A stretch of 64,000 nucleotides of DNA, taken from positions 682,001-746,000 of the forward strand of contig CP042279.1 in assembly GCA_007858575.1 (NCBI GenBank), read 5' to 3'. Position numbers and translations under genes: made by a program. Of this stretch, positions 44,763 through 55,120 are shown in pieces; position 1 is the first letter of the stretch; the number at the start of each line of letters is the position of its first letter. The notes beneath the pieces were generated by a model, which saw nothing but the letters and a program-made list of their open reading frames with translations, was not told the DNA's origin and ran no database searches. The DNA comes from Streptomyces sp. WAC08241 (GTDB lineage: Bacteria; Actinomycetota; Actinomycetes; Streptomycetales; Streptomycetaceae).

Positions 44763-45143
44763 GTGAGCATCGAGAAGCCCGAGGTCGACTTCCCGGGCGG
44801 CGAGCCGCCGAAGGACCTGGAGATCAAGGACATCTGGGAGGGCGACGGCGAGGTCGCCGAGGCCGGCGACGCCGTGCAGGTCCACTACGTGGGCGTGGCC
44901 TTCTCCACCGGCGAGGAGTTCGACGCCTCCTGGAACCGCGGCACCCCGCTCGGTTTCCAGCTCGGCATCGGCCAGGTCATCGCCGGCTGGGACCAGGGCG
45001 TCCAGGGGATGAAGGTCGGCGGCCGCCGCCAGCTCGTCATCCCCGCGCACCTCGCCTACGGCGACCGCGGCGCCGGCAGCGCCATCGCCCCGGGCGAGTC
45101 GCTGATCTTCGTCTGCGACCTCGTGGCCGTCGGCAAGCGCTGA
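44763..45143 (+). CDS. Cytosolic FKBP-type peptidyl-prolyl isomerase
   Basis: Intact, 126 residues from GTG 44763 (AAGGAG upstream). It is a single FKBP domain: VQVHYVGVAFSTGEEFDASW, FQLGIGQVIAGWDQGVQGMK and LVIPAHLAYGDRGAGSAIAP are the family active-site and loop motifs. No signal peptide, so cytosolic. It catalyses Xaa-Pro isomerisation. It follows the lipoprotein FKBP and ends at a strong terminator. Its place between pafA and pafB is conserved in streptomycetes as I recall it. Confidence 0.95.
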   Translation: MSIEKPEVDFPGGEPPKDLEIKDIWEGDGEVAEAGDAVQVHYVGVAFSTGEEFDASWNRGTPLGFQLGIGQVIAGWDQGVQGMKVGGRRQLVIPAHLAYGDRGAGSAIAPGESLIFVCDLVAVGKR

Positions 45144-45160
45144 CCCGGCCCCACGAGGCA

Positions 45161-45195
45161 CCGAGGGCCCCCGCCGTCCACGGCGGGGCCCTCGG
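45161..45195 (+). terminator. Strong GC hairpin after FKBP
   Basis: ccgagggcccccgccg (45161-45176) pairs with cggcggggccctcgg (45181-45195), with one unpaired C, and a short T-containing tail (ctttgg). Confidence 0.8.
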
Positions 45196-45272
45196 CTTTG
45201 GATCCCGGGACCCCGGGGCGGTACGGTCGGACGTCCGGGAAGTGGAACAGGCGGAAGAGGTGCGGGGCGTCG

Positions 45273-46227
45273 ATGGCGATTGCCAAGTCCGAGCGGCTGA
45301 TGAATCTCGCGCTGTGCCTGCTCGGGACGCGCCGCCCGCTCAGCAAGCGCGAACTGCGCGGCTCCATCGAGGCGTACCTCGAAGCGAGCGGCGAGGACGC
45401 CTTCAACCGCATGTTCGAGCGCGACAAGGACGACCTCCGCGAGCTCGGCCTCGTCATCGAGACCGTCGAGAACCTGGACGGCGAGACCGGCTACCTGGCC
45501 CGCCGCGACTCCAACCGGCTGCCGCCCATCACCCTCGACGCCGAGGAGGCTGCCGCGCTCGGCCTCGCGGCCAAGGTCTGGCAGCAGGCCCGCTCGCCGG
45601 GGCCGCCAGCGGCGCCTCCAGAAGCTCCGCGCCGCCGGCATGCCCGAGGCGGAGGACTCGTACGACGTCCAGCCCAGCGCCCTCGAACCGCGCATCCCGG
45701 TCCGCGAGGCCGCCTTCGAGCCCCTCATGCTGGCCTGCCGCGACCGGCGGCCCGTCGTCTTCGACTACCGCAAGGCCAACGCCGCCCGGCCCGGGACCCG
45801 CCACGTCGAGCCCTGGACCCTCGAGTGCTGGCGCGGCCACTGGTACCTCGCCGGCTGGGACCGCGACCGCGGCGCCGAGCGCGTCTTCCGCCTCTCCCGG
45901 ATCACCGGCAAGGTCCGCTCCCGGGCCGGCGCCTTCACCGCGCCCGTGCCCGACGTCGTCACCGTCCGGGAGACCGTCGAGAGCTGGGCCGGCGAGACCG
46001 CCACCCGCTCCGCCCGGATCCGCCTCCGCGCCGGTGCCGGCTACCCGCTGCGGGCCCGCGCCCAGTCCGTGCGGGAGGGCGCCGACGGCTGGGACGAGCT
46101 GGAGATCCCGTACGGGCACGGCCTCGACGCCTGGCTCGTCGAGTTCGGCCCCGACGTCGTCGTACTGGAACCGGCCGACCTGCGGGCCGACGTGGTGGAC
46201 CGGCTGCGCGCCGTGGCCAAGGGCTGA
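45273..46227 (+). CDS. pafB: WYL-domain DNA-damage regulator, PafB
   Basis: About 318 residues from ATG 45273. It has an N-terminal winged helix-turn-helix (SERLMNLALCLLGTRRPLSK; FERDKDDLRELGLVIETVEN) and a WYL domain (AFEPLMLACRDRRPVVFDYR; EPWTLECWRGHWYLAGWDRD), followed by the WCX extension. PafB with PafC activates the mycobacterial LexA-independent DNA damage response; single-stranded DNA is the proposed ligand of WYL. Frameshifts near 45593 and 45632. pafC starts 15 bases later. Confidence 0.93.
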
Positions 46228-46242
46228 GGGGGAGACGGACGC

Positions 46243-47195
46243 ATGGCTGCCAACGCGATCGACCAGACGAGGCGGATGCTCTCCTCGTCACCTACCTCCG
46301 CGAGCGCTCCCGGCGCCCACGTCGCCGACGTGGCGCGCGCCTTCGGCATCACCGAGGACGAGCTGATCTCCGACCTGGACGTGCTGCCCATGTGCGGCAC
46401 CAGCTTCCGGGGCGGCGACCTCCTCGACATCGACACCGACGGCGACCGGATCTGGTGGCACAACCCCGACGACGTCGCCGCCCCGCTGCGGCTCGCCGCC
46501 GACGAGGCGACCGCCCTGCTCGTCGCCGCCCGCGCCGTCGCCACCCTGCCGGGGCTCCGCGAGGGCGACCGGGAGGCCCTGCTGCGCGCCACCGCCAAGC
46601 TGGAGGCCGCGGCCGGCGAGGCTGCCGGTGCCAGCGCCCGGCTCTCGGTGACCTTCGAGGCCGAGGGCGGGGTCTTCGCCGAGGTCGACCGGGCGATCTC
46701 CGAGCGCCGCCGCCTGTGGGTGCGCTACTACTCGCCCGCCCGCGACGAGCTCACCGAGCGCGAGGTCGACCCCATCCGGCTCTTCGCCGTCGGCCACACC
46801 TACATGGAGGCGTGGTGCCGCTCTCCGAGGCGCGCCGCACCTTCCGGCTCGACCGGGTCGCGGAGATCCGCCTCCTGGACGAGCCCGCCGCGCCGCCGGA
46901 GCTGGAGCTGCGGGACCTCTCCGAGAACCTGGTCCAGCCTTCCGCCGACGACCCCGAGGTCGTGGTCGAGGTCGGCCCCGGGGGCCGCTGGGTCGCCGAG
47001 TACTACCCGCACGACCGGGCCGACGAGCTGCCCGACGGCGGCCTGCGGATCACCCTGCGCACGCCGGACCCCGCCTCGCTGCGCCGGCTCGCGCTCCGCC
47101 TCGGCAGCGACGGGCGCATCGTCGCACCGGCCGAGCTCGCCGACAGCGCCAGGACGGCGGCGGCCGCCGCGCTCGCCGCGTACGAGAACGAGTGA
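46243..47195 (+). CDS. pafC: WYL-domain DNA-damage regulator, PafC
   Basis: About 318 residues, with GAGGGGGAG before ATG 46243. Same layout as PafB: HTH (MLSLVTYLRERPGAHVADVA; FGITEDELISDLDVLPMCGT) and WYL (AISERRRLWVRYYSPARDEL; VDPIRLFAVGHTYMEAWCRL). It heterodimerises with PafB. Deletions near 46278, 46300 and 46817. The WCX domain ends LADSARTAAAAALAAYENE. The two are tandem and 15 bases apart, a typical operon. Confidence 0.93.
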
Positions 47196-47272
47196 GGCAC
47201 GGCGGGGACGGTCCGGGACGGGCGACCCGGGGCGAGCGCGGTGAGCGGTCCGGAAAGAAAGAGATGAGGGAG

Positions 47273-47526
47273 ATGTCCGTGATGCACGGTTTTGCGGCGA
47301 CGGTGGCCCCGGTCCTCTTCAAGGCCGCCTGCCCCGACTGCCGTTCCCGCTTCGAACTCTCGGCCAACGCCCTGCGCCTCGCCATCGGAGCCAGCCGCCG
47401 GACCACCTTCTACTCCTTCACCTGCCCCGAGTGCGGAAGCTCCGTCCGCAAACCCGCCGGCGAGCGCATCGTCGAACTCTCACCGGCGGCGGCGTCCGGA
47501 CCCTGCGCCTCCACACCACCGTCTGA
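47273..47526 (+). CDS. Small zinc-ribbon-like protein
   Basis: About 84 residues. Two Cys pairs, AACPDCRSRFELSANAL and FTCPECGSSVRKPAG, form a zinc ribbon around a conserved helix (LRLAIGASRRTTFYS). Starts at 47264, 47273 or 47282 are possible; GAGGGAG best suits the later ones. One missing C near 47478 hides the end; the expected reading is VELLTGGGVRTLRLHTTV. The family seems to be a widespread Streptomyces hypothetical of unknown function. It lies 78 bases after pafC, on the same strand. Confidence 0.75.
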
Positions 47527-47561
47527 CCCGCCCACCGCCGCCCACCGTCTAGGCTCGCCCC

Positions 47562-47759
47562 ATGTTCTGGCCCATGCTCGCCATCGCCCTCGGCTTCCTC
47601 GGCCTCGCCGTCCTCGGCGTCCTCGCCGTCAAGGTCTTCCTGGAGGTCCAGCGCCTCGGCCGTCAAGTGGCCCGCACCAGCGAACGGATCGCCCGGGCCG
47701 CCGAAGAGCTCGAAGGCGCCGCCGCCGACCTCGCCCGGACCGGCGAGACGCTCCGCTGA
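47562..47759 (+). CDS. Small single-span membrane protein
   Basis: Intact, 65 residues. One membrane helix (MLAIALGFLGLAVLGVLAVK) is followed by an amphipathic coiled-coil-like segment (VQRLGRQVARTSERIARAAE; ELEGAAADLARTGETLR). Streptomyces annotations often describe it as a hypothetical protein. TAGGCT at 47550-47555, six bases before the ATG, hints at a leaderless transcript. Function unknown; it resembles small DUF948-type proteins with a coil after an N-terminal helix. Confidence 0.7.
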   Translation: MFWPMLAIALGFLGLAVLGVLAVKVFLEVQRLGRQVARTSERIARAAEELEGAAADLARTGETLR

Positions 47760-47831
47760 ATCCGTGCCGTACGTTGCGGGAGGCGGCCCCGGCCGGGGCA
47801 CGCGGGACGCAATCGGGAGTACGCACGGGCA

Positions 47832-47861
47832 TTGCCCCCGTTTACTCCTGCGGGTTACGAT
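47832..47861 (+). promoter_or_regulatory. Probable tatAC promoter
   Basis: TTGCCC (47832-47837) and TACGAT (47856-47861) are separated by 18 bases, a good match to the vegetative sigma consensus. The tatA start is 82 bases downstream. Confidence 0.5.
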
Positions 47862-47942
47862 CGCAGACAGCGCGGTGGCCGGACACCTGTCCGACCCGCC
47901 GGGCACGCACCCATGTCGCCTCGGTGAAGAAGGTAAACAGCT

Positions 47943-48233
47943 ATGGGTAGGCTCGGCCCCACCGAGATCATCCTCATCCTCGTCGTCATCATCCTGCTGT
48001 TCGGCGCCAAGAAGCTCCCGGACATGGCCCGCTCGCTCGGCAAGTCGGCCCGCATCCTCAAGAGCGAGGCCAAGGCGATGAAGTCCGAGGACCAGCAGAG
48101 CGCGCCCGCCGACCCGCCGCACCCCGGAACCGCAACGCCGGACCAGTCCGTCCCGCGCACCATCCAGGCCGCTCCCGGCGACGTGACCAGCGCGCGTCCC
48201 GTGACCGAGCCCACGGACACCACCAAGCGCTGA
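47943..48233 (+). CDS. tatA: Twin-arginine translocase subunit TatA
   Basis: Intact, 96 residues, GAAGAAGG upstream. [20 protein letters not shown] is the short N-terminal membrane helix; [19 protein letters not shown] is the amphipathic helix of TatA-family proteins. The rest is a hydrophilic tail. It multimerises into the pore used for folded Tat substrates. tatC follows 60 bases later. Confidence 0.97.
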   Translation: MGRLGPTEIILILVVIILLFGAKKLPDMARSLGKSARILKSEAKAMKSEDQQSAPADPPHPGTATPDQSVPRTIQAAPGDVTSARPVTEPTDTTKR

Positions 48234-48293
48234 CCCGGTCCGCCGCGGCCGCCGCACCGGGCGGCGGCCTGCCGCACGAGATGAGGACGTGGG

Positions 48294-49234
48294 TTGCTCA
48301 AGTCTGCCCGCAAGCAGGAGAAGGATCCCGAGGGCCGGATGCCCCTCGTGGAGCACCTCCGCGAACTCCGCAACCGACTGGCGAAGGGCCTCCTCGCCGT
48401 CGCAGCGGTGACGATCGTCGCCCTCGTGTACAGCGAGGAGCTGATGCAGTTCCTGACGAAGTCGGTGCCCACCTGCGCGCCGAACGTCACCAGCAACGGC
48501 GGAAACTGCGCGATCGTCTCCTTCAACACGCTGATGGCCCCTTCAGCACGACGATCCAGCTCTCGCTGACGACGGGCCTCGTCGTCGCCAGCCCCGTCTG
48601 GCTCTACCAGCTCTGGGCCTTCGTCGCGCCCGGACTGCACAGGAACGAGAAGAAGTACACGTACGCCTTCGTCGGCGCGGCCGTGCCGCTCTTCGCCGCC
48701 GGCGCCTACCTCGCGTACCTCATCCTCCCCATCAGCGTGAAGGTCCTCATCAGCCTCACGCCCGAGGGCTCCGCGAACATCCTCTCGCTCGGTGACGTCC
48801 TCGACTTCACCCTGCGCATGGTGCTCGTCTTCGGCCTCGCCTTCGAGCTCCCGCTCGTCCTGGTGATGCTCAACCTCACCGGCGTCCTCTCCGGCCGCCG
48901 CATGGCCGGCTGGTGGCGCGGCGTGATCATGGGCGTCTTCGTCTTCGGCGCCGTCATCACCCCCACCACCGACCCCGTCGGCATGATCGCCCTCGCCGGA
49001 CCCATCACCGTCCTGTACTTCGGGGCCGTCGGCTTCTCCCTCCTCAACGACCGGCGGCGCCGGCGCGGCAACCCCGACGCCGAGCTCGACGACGACGAGG
49101 CCTCCGCCCTCGACCTCACCCCCGAGCCGGTCGGCGCCGTCGAGGCTGTGAGCGCGCCCCGCGCCCTGCCCGAGCAGGCCACTGGGGAGCACGGCGGCGC
49201 ACGGCGCCTCAACGGGTACGACGACATCACCTGA
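48294..49234 (+). CDS. tatC: Twin-arginine translocase subunit TatC
   Basis: About 313 residues from TTG 48294 (GAGG upstream). It binds the twin-arginine signal peptide. The conserved cytosolic N-terminus is PEGRMPLVEHLRELRNRLAK, and six membrane helices follow; TTIQLSLTTGLVVASPVWLY and AFVAPGLHRNEKKYTYAFV are family-typical. The C-terminal tail is acidic and unstructured. One missing C near 48541 (expected APFSTTIQL). A strong hairpin follows the stop. Confidence 0.96.
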
Positions 49235-49241
49235 TCTCGCG

Positions 49242-49272
49242 GCGCTCCCCCGGGCCGCGTCCGGGGGAGCGC
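49242..49272 (+). terminator. Perfect 12-bp hairpin after tatC
   Basis: gcgctcccccgg (49242-49253) pairs perfectly with 49261-49272, 7-base loop, eight bases after the stop. Confidence 0.8.
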
Positions 49273-49384
49273 TGCCGGGACCCCGTCCGGGGAGGCGCCG
49301 CCAGGACGGTCCGCTCCCGCCGGTCCACATCGCGCGATAAAGATCGCGTCACTGTCAGAGGTGGCGGGTAGTCTCGACAACAAG

Positions 49385-52207
49385 ATGACAGAGGACCTGA
49401 CACCAGCCGAGGCGTACGCGGCCGCCCTCGCCCGCAACGCCGAGCAGGCCACCGCGCTGGCCCCCTTCCGCGAGATGTACGACTTCGACCTGGACCCCTT
49501 CCAGATCGAGGCGTGCAAGGCCCTCGAAGCCGGCAAGGGTACTCGTCGCCGCGCCCACGGGCTCCGGCAAGACCATCGTCGGCGAGTTCGCCGTCCACCT
49601 GGCCCTCACCCAGGGCCGCAAGTGCTTCTACACGACCCCCATCAAGGCGCTGTCGAACCAGAAGTACGCCGACCTCGTCAAGCGGTACGGAGCCGACAAG
49701 GTCGGCCTGCTCACCGGGGACAACAGCGTCAACGGCGACGCGCCGATCGTCGTCATGACCACCGAAGTCCTCCGCAACATGCTGTACGCGGGCTCCCAGG
49801 CCCTCTCCGGCCTCGGGTACGTCGTCATGGACGAGGTGCACTACCTCTCGGACCGCTTCCGCGGCGCCGTCTGGGAGGAAGTGATCATCCACCTCCCCGA
49901 ATCCGTCACCCTCGTCTCACTCTCCGCGACCGTCTCCAACGCCGAGGAGTTCGGCGACTGGCTCGACACCGTCCGCGGCGACACCGAGGTCATCGTCTCC
50001 GAGAGCCGCCCCGTGCCGCTCTGGCAGCACGTCCTCGCCGGACGCCGGATGTACGACCTCTTCGAAGAGGAGACCGACCACGGCGGCCGCGGCGCCTCCC
50101 GGCGCGAGGTCAACCCCGACCTCCTCCGCCTCGCCCGCACCGAGAACACGCGCACGTACAACCCGCGCGACCGGCGGCGCGGCAAGATGGTCCGCGAGGC
50201 CGACTGCGAGCGCGAGCGCCGCCAGCGCTCCCGCATCTGGACCCCCGGCCGGCCCGAGGTCATCGACCGCCTCGACGCCGAGGGGCTCCTGCCCGCCATC
50301 ACCTTCATCTTCAGCCGCGCCGGCTGCGAGGCCGCCGTCCAGCAGTGCTCTACGCCGGGCTCCGCCTCAACGACGACGAGGCCCGGCAGCGGGTCCGCGA
50401 GATCGTCGAGGAGCGCACCGCCTCCATCCCCGGCGAGGACCTCCACGTCCTCGGCTACTACGAGTGGCTCGAAGCCCTGGAGCGGGGCATCGCCGCCCAC
50501 CACGCGGGCATGCTCCCCACCTTCAAGGAGGTCGTCGAGGAGCTGTTCGTCCGCGGCCTCGTCAAGGCCGTCTTCGCCACCGAGACCCTCGCCCTCGGCA
50601 TCAACATGCCCGCGCGGTCCGTCGTCCTCGAAAAGCTGGTCAAGTGGAACGGCGAGCAGCACGCCGACATCACCCCCGGCGAGTACACGCAGCTCACCGG
50701 CCGTGCCGGACGCCGTGGCATCGACGTCGAGGGACACGCCGTCGTCCTCTGGCAGCGCGGCCTCGACCCCGGCCACCTCGCCGGCCTCGCCGGCACGCGC
50801 ACGTACCCGCTGCGCTCCAGCTTCAAGCCCTCGTACAACATGGCGGTCAACCTCGTCGACCAGTTCGGCCGGCACCGGTCCCGCGAACTCCTCGAAACCT
50901 CGTTCGCGCAGTTCCAGGCCGACCGCTCCGTCGTCGGGATCTCCCGCCAGGTCCAGAAGAACGAAGAGGGCCTGGAGGGCTACCGCGAGGGCATGACCTG
51001 CCACCTCGGGGACTTCGAGGAGTACGCGCTGCTCCGCCGCGACCTCAAGGACCGCGAGACGGAGCTGGCCAAGCAGGGCGCCGCCCAGCGCCGCGCCCAG
51101 GCGGCCGGCTCCTGGAGAAGCTGAAGCCCGGCGACGTCATCCACGTCCCCACCGGGAAGTTCGCCGGCCTCGCCCTGGTCCTCGACCCCGGCATCCCGGC
51201 GGGCCGCACCAACGGACACCGCGGCTTCGAGCACCACGACGGGCCCCGCCCGCTCGTCCTCACCGCCGAGCGGCAGGTCAAGAGGCTCGCCTCCATCGAC
51301 TTCCCCGTCCCGGTCGAGGCGCTGGAGCGCATGAGGATCCCCAAGTCCTTCAACCCGCGCTCCCCACAGTCCCGCCGCGACCTCGCCTCCGCGCTGCGCA
51401 GCAAGGCCGGTCACATCAACCCCGAGCGGCATCGCAAGGACCGCTCCGCCGCCGCCGACGACCGCGAGATCGCCCGGCTGCGCGCCGCCCTCCGCGCCCA
51501 CCCCTGCCACGGCTGCGACGAGCGCGAGGACCACGCCCGCTGGGCCGAGCGCTACCACCGCCTCCAGCGCGACACCCGGCAACTGGAACGGCGCATCGAG
51601 GGCCGCACCAACACCATCGCCCGCACCTTCGACCGGATCGTCGCGCTCCTCACCGAGCTCGACTACCTGCGCGGCGACGAGGTCACGGACAACGGCAAGC
51701 GGCTCGCCCGCCTCTACGGCGAACTCGACCTGCTGGCGAGCGAATGCCTCCGCGACCGGGTCTGGGAAGGCCTCACCCCGCCCGAACTCGCCGCCTGCGT
51801 CTCCGCGTTGGTGTACGAGTCCCGTCAGGCCGACGACGCCGTCGCGCCCAAGCTGCCCACCGGCAACGCCAAGGCGGCCCTCGGTGAGATGGTCCGGATC
51901 TGGGGACGCCTCGACGCCCTCGAAGAGGAGTTCAAGATCAACCAGGCGGAGGGTGGGCCAGCGCGAGCCCGACCTCGGGTTCGCCTGGGCGGCCTACCAG
52001 TGGGCCTCCGACAAGGGCCTCGACCAGGTGCTCCGTGAGGCCGAGATGCCCGCCGGAGACTTCGTCCGCTGGTGCAAGCAGGTGATCGACGTCCTCGGAC
52101 AGATCGCCGCCGCCGCGCCCAGGGAGAACAGCACCGTCGCCAAGAACGCCCGCAAGGCCGTCGACTCGCTGCTGCGGGGCGTCGTCGCCTACAGCTCGGT
52201 GGGCTGA
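49385..52207 (+). CDS. helY: HelY/Ski2-like DEVH-box RNA helicase
   Basis: About 941 residues from ATG 49385 (an in-frame GTG lies 24 bases upstream). Helicase motifs are Walker A APTGSGKTIVGEF, DEVH in YVVMDEVHYLSDRFRGAVWE, LSATVSNAEEFGDWL, and motif VI QLTGRAGRRGIDVEG. After a long helical region comes an SH3-like segment (LKPGDVIHVPTGKFAGLALV) and the C-terminal DSHCT domain (WERYHRLQ-type; FAWAAYQWASDKGLDQVLRE). It is likely to unwind RNA for processing or decay. Deletions near 49538, 50348, 51108 and 51955. Confidence 0.93.
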
Positions 52208-52235
52208 CGTCCTTCACCCCTTCGGGGAGTTTCGG

Positions 52236-52271
52236 CCGGGTGCCCATGGCGATCACGCCATGGGCACCCGG
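52236..52271 (+). terminator. Perfect 16-bp hairpin after helY
   Basis: ccgggtgcccatggcg (52236-52251) pairs perfectly with 52256-52271 around a 4-base loop, followed by ttgtcgtgtt. It is one of the strongest terminators in the window. Confidence 0.85.
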
Positions 52272-52387
52272 TTGTCGTGTTCCCGACGCCGTTGTCCACA
52301 GGTCGTCGTCCACAGGGGTGGCGCGGAGCCCGGCCCTTCCGCTTGCATGGACTCACGTGCAGGGAAGGGCAGTTGGGAGGGAAACGG

Positions 52388-53894
52388 ATGACCGCACATG
52401 CCGGTCCGGATGCCGGGGCGCGTGACGGAGAGCGGCCCACGGGGAAGCGGGAAGGAGGAGCGGGGGACGAGGAGGAGCGACGGGGGAGCCGGGGCATCGG
52501 TGCGGGGAGGAGACGCGGGGGAGCCGGGGGCGCTGGTGCGGGAGCCGGTGGTCTTCGCGGAAGGACGCGAGGCGTGCCCTCCTCGGCAACCTGCCCGCCT
52601 TCGGCAAGGACCCCTCGCCTTCTTCGAACAGCTCCGGGAGCGGGGGACTTCGTCCGCTGGCGCTTCGGCCGCAGCCGCGCCTCTTCATCGCCCACCCCGA
52701 CGACATCGGCGAACTCCTCACCGAGATCGAGCGCACCTTCGACCAGCCCGACCTCGGCATCGCCTTCCGCACCCTCCTCGGCAACGGCGTCGTCGTCGCG
52801 AAGGGCGCCGACTGGCGGCGCAAGCGCTCCCTCGTCCAGCCCTCCGTCCGCCCCAAGCAGGTCCGCTCCTACGCGGCGACCATGGCCGAGTGCGCCGTCG
52901 ACCTCGCCGACCGGTGGACCGACGGACAGCGGATCGACATCAAGAAGGAGATGGCCGCCCTCACCCAGCTCATCGCCGTCCGCACGATCTTCGGCGTCGA
53001 CACGGCCGCCGACGCCGAGTCCATCGGCCGGGCGATGGACATCGCGCAGAAGGAGATCGGCGCCGAGTTCAGCGGCATCGGGGCCCTGCTGCCCGACTGG
53101 GTCCCCACTCCCGGACGCGCCCGCATCAAGCGCGCCACGGCCGTCATCGACGCCGAGGTCTCCCGGGTCGTCTCCCGCCACCGCGACGGCGACACCGAAC
53201 GGCCCGACCTGCTCAGCCGGCTCCTCGCCGCCCGGGACGAGACCGGCGCCCGTCTCTCCGACCGGGAGATACGCGACGAGACCGTCACCCTCACATCGGG
53301 GGCCACGAGACCACCAGCTCCACCCTCGTCTGGGCCTGGCACCTGCTTTCCCGCAACCCCCGGGTCCGTGACGCCCTCACCGAGGAACTCGACCGGGTCC
53401 TCGCCGACCACGAACCGGGCCACGACGACTACGCCTCCCTCACCCACACCCAGGCCGTCGTGAAGGAGACCCTCCGGCTCTACCCCACCATCTGGCTCCT
53501 CACCGGCCTCGCGAAGGAGGGCGCCACCATCGGCGGCACCCCCGTCCCCGCCGGCACCCGCGTCTGGTCCAGCCAGTGGGCCACCCACCGCGACCCCCGC
53601 TGGTACGGCGACCCCGAGGCCTTCCGCCCCGAACGCTGGCTGACCGGGACTCCCGAGAACGGCGACGGCGGTGAACCGGACGAGGGAATACCCGAGTACG
53701 CCTGGTTCCCGTTCGGCGGCGGCCCTCGCGTGTGCCTCGGCACCCGCTTCGCCCTCGTCGAGGCGGTCCTCGTCCTCGCGGTGCTCGCCCGCCGCTTCCA
53801 CCTGGACGTCACCGCCGACGGGATACGCCCGGTCCCCAGCCTCACCCTCCAGCCGGACCGCGACGTCCTGGCGACGGTCCGCGCCCGGGGTTGA
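52388..53894 (+). CDS. Cytochrome P450
   Basis: About 500 codons at most. The heme Cys is in WFPFGGGPRVCLGTRFALVEA-like context (FGGGPRVCLG), the oxygen-binding I-helix is GGHETTSSTLVWAW and the ExxR is KETLRLYP. It lacks a membrane anchor, as in soluble bacterial P450s, and would take electrons from a ferredoxin; the nearest one is at 33390. The first ~50 codons from ATG 52388 are Gly/Arg-rich and out of frame with the body, so the true start may be a later GTG around 52530, ahead of REPVVFAEGREA. Frameshifts near 52575, 52610, 52650, 52680 and 53297. Substrate unknown. Confidence 0.88.
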
Positions 53895-53933
53895 GACCGG
53901 GGCCGGTCCGGGTCCCGGACCGGCCCGGCGTCC

Positions 53934-54008
53934 TCAGTCGGCCGTGGGCAGGGCCTCCGCCAGGTCCCGCAGGTCGTCGGCGTCCACGGCGTGGTCGATG
54001 TCCGTCAT
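53934..54008 (-). CDS. Possible 24-residue peptide coupled to the membrane protein
   Basis: ATG at 54008 overlaps the probable TGA of the membrane-protein gene as ATGA. It reads MTDIDHAVDADDLRDLAEAL and ends PTAD. It is acidic and may form one amphipathic helix. Only the overlap and codon sense support it, so a chance ORF is possible. Confidence 0.3.
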   Translation of the reverse strand: MTDIDHAVDADDLRDLAEALPTAD

Positions 54009-55001
54009 CCGGTCGGCCTAGGGAGAGGGGTGCGCAGGGAGAGGGTGGTGGCGGCCGCGCCGAGCAGCACGATCGCCCCCGCGCCGGCCAGGGTCGCGCC
54101 GTCCGGTGCCGACAGGGCCTGGCCCCGCAGGGCCTGCCAGGTCAGCAGGACGAAGACTGCCGCGTAGACCGCCGAGGCGGTGAGGGCGAGGCGCAGTCGG
54201 ACCCGTTCGTCGGCGAGGCGGGCGAGGAGGGGAAACGGGGTGGCGGACGGAGCGGGCCGCGAGGGCGGCCAGGACGAGCAGGACCAGCGGGAGCAGTTGG
54301 AGCGCGTGCATGCCGAAGAAGTGCGCCACGCGCAGGTCGCCGCCGGTGGTGGCCCAGCCTGTCACCGGCATGGACGGGCCGCCGTCCGGGACGCCGACGC
54401 CGTGCGCGCCGACGATCGGCGAGTCGTCGGTCGCGAGCTGTTCCGGGGTCGGACGCACCATCAGGAAGCCGACGGCGGCGCTCGCCAGGGCGATCAGGGA
54501 GGAGAGGCGGACCGTCCAGGCCATGGCGCGGTCGAGGATCCGGGCGCGCAGCAGGAGCAGGGAGACGACCAGGGCGCCGAGCCACAGCACGACGACGGTG
54601 CCGCCCATGATCTGGAAGACGGTGTCGTCGAACGGGGTCGCCCGGTTGAAGTGGCTCTGGGTGCCCCGTACCACCTGGAGGGTGATGAGCGCCATCTCCA
54701 CCGCGCTCGCGACGGCGATCACCGTCCCGGCCCACCAGCCGGCCCGGCGGCCCCGGGGGAGCAGCGAGAGCATCCAGGCGAGCGAGAGGGAGTAGGCGAC
54801 GAACGAGACCGAGAACTTGAACGGTTTGGCCCAGATCGGCACGCCGACCAGGATCCGGTCGTCCACCGCCAGGCCGACGGCGGAGACGAGGGCGAGGGCG
54901 CCCATCGAGACGGCGAACCAGACCAGGGGCCGGTGCAGCCGGGGGCGCGGGCCGGGCGGGCTGAGTGGGCCGGGCGGGTCGAGCAGACCGGTCGAAGACA
55001 T
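54005..55001 (-). CDS. Multi-span membrane protein of unknown function
   Basis: About 332 residues with roughly eight hydrophobic helices, including PLVWFAVSMGALALVSAVGL, FKFSVSFVAYSLSLAWMLSL, MGGTVVVLWLGALVVSLLLL and FGMHALQLLPLVLLVLAALA. One missing base near 54236 hides the last two helices (LARLADERVRLRLALTASAV; VYAAVFVLLTWQALRGQALS). The conserved charged bits IWAKPFKF and HFNRATPFDDTVF lie in loops. It is divergent from a MerR regulator over a palindrome-rich interval, so it is probably the MerR target. I do not recognise a family. Confidence 0.7.
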
Positions 55002-55025
55002 ACGAATCCCCCGTGGGAAAGTATG

Positions 55026-55063
55026 GATAGCGGCACTCGCCGCTATCTGATAGCGCCACTATC
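55026..55063. promoter_or_regulatory. Double palindrome, probable MerR operator
   Basis: gatagcgg-cactcg-ccgctatc (55026-55047) is a perfect 8-bp inverted repeat, and gatag-cgcca-ctatc (55049-55063) follows. It lies in the 119-base divergent interval between the membrane protein and MerR starts. Confidence 0.7.
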
Positions 55064-55120
55064 TATGATGAGGGTGTCGGTCGGCAAGGCCGGAGAGGGT
55101 CCGGGAAAGGTGAACAGGTA

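Noticed and set aside
52388..53894. Part of a natural-product cluster because of the P450
   Set aside because: Neighbours are a helicase, regulators, an exonuclease and transporters; no biosynthetic core enzyme is present.
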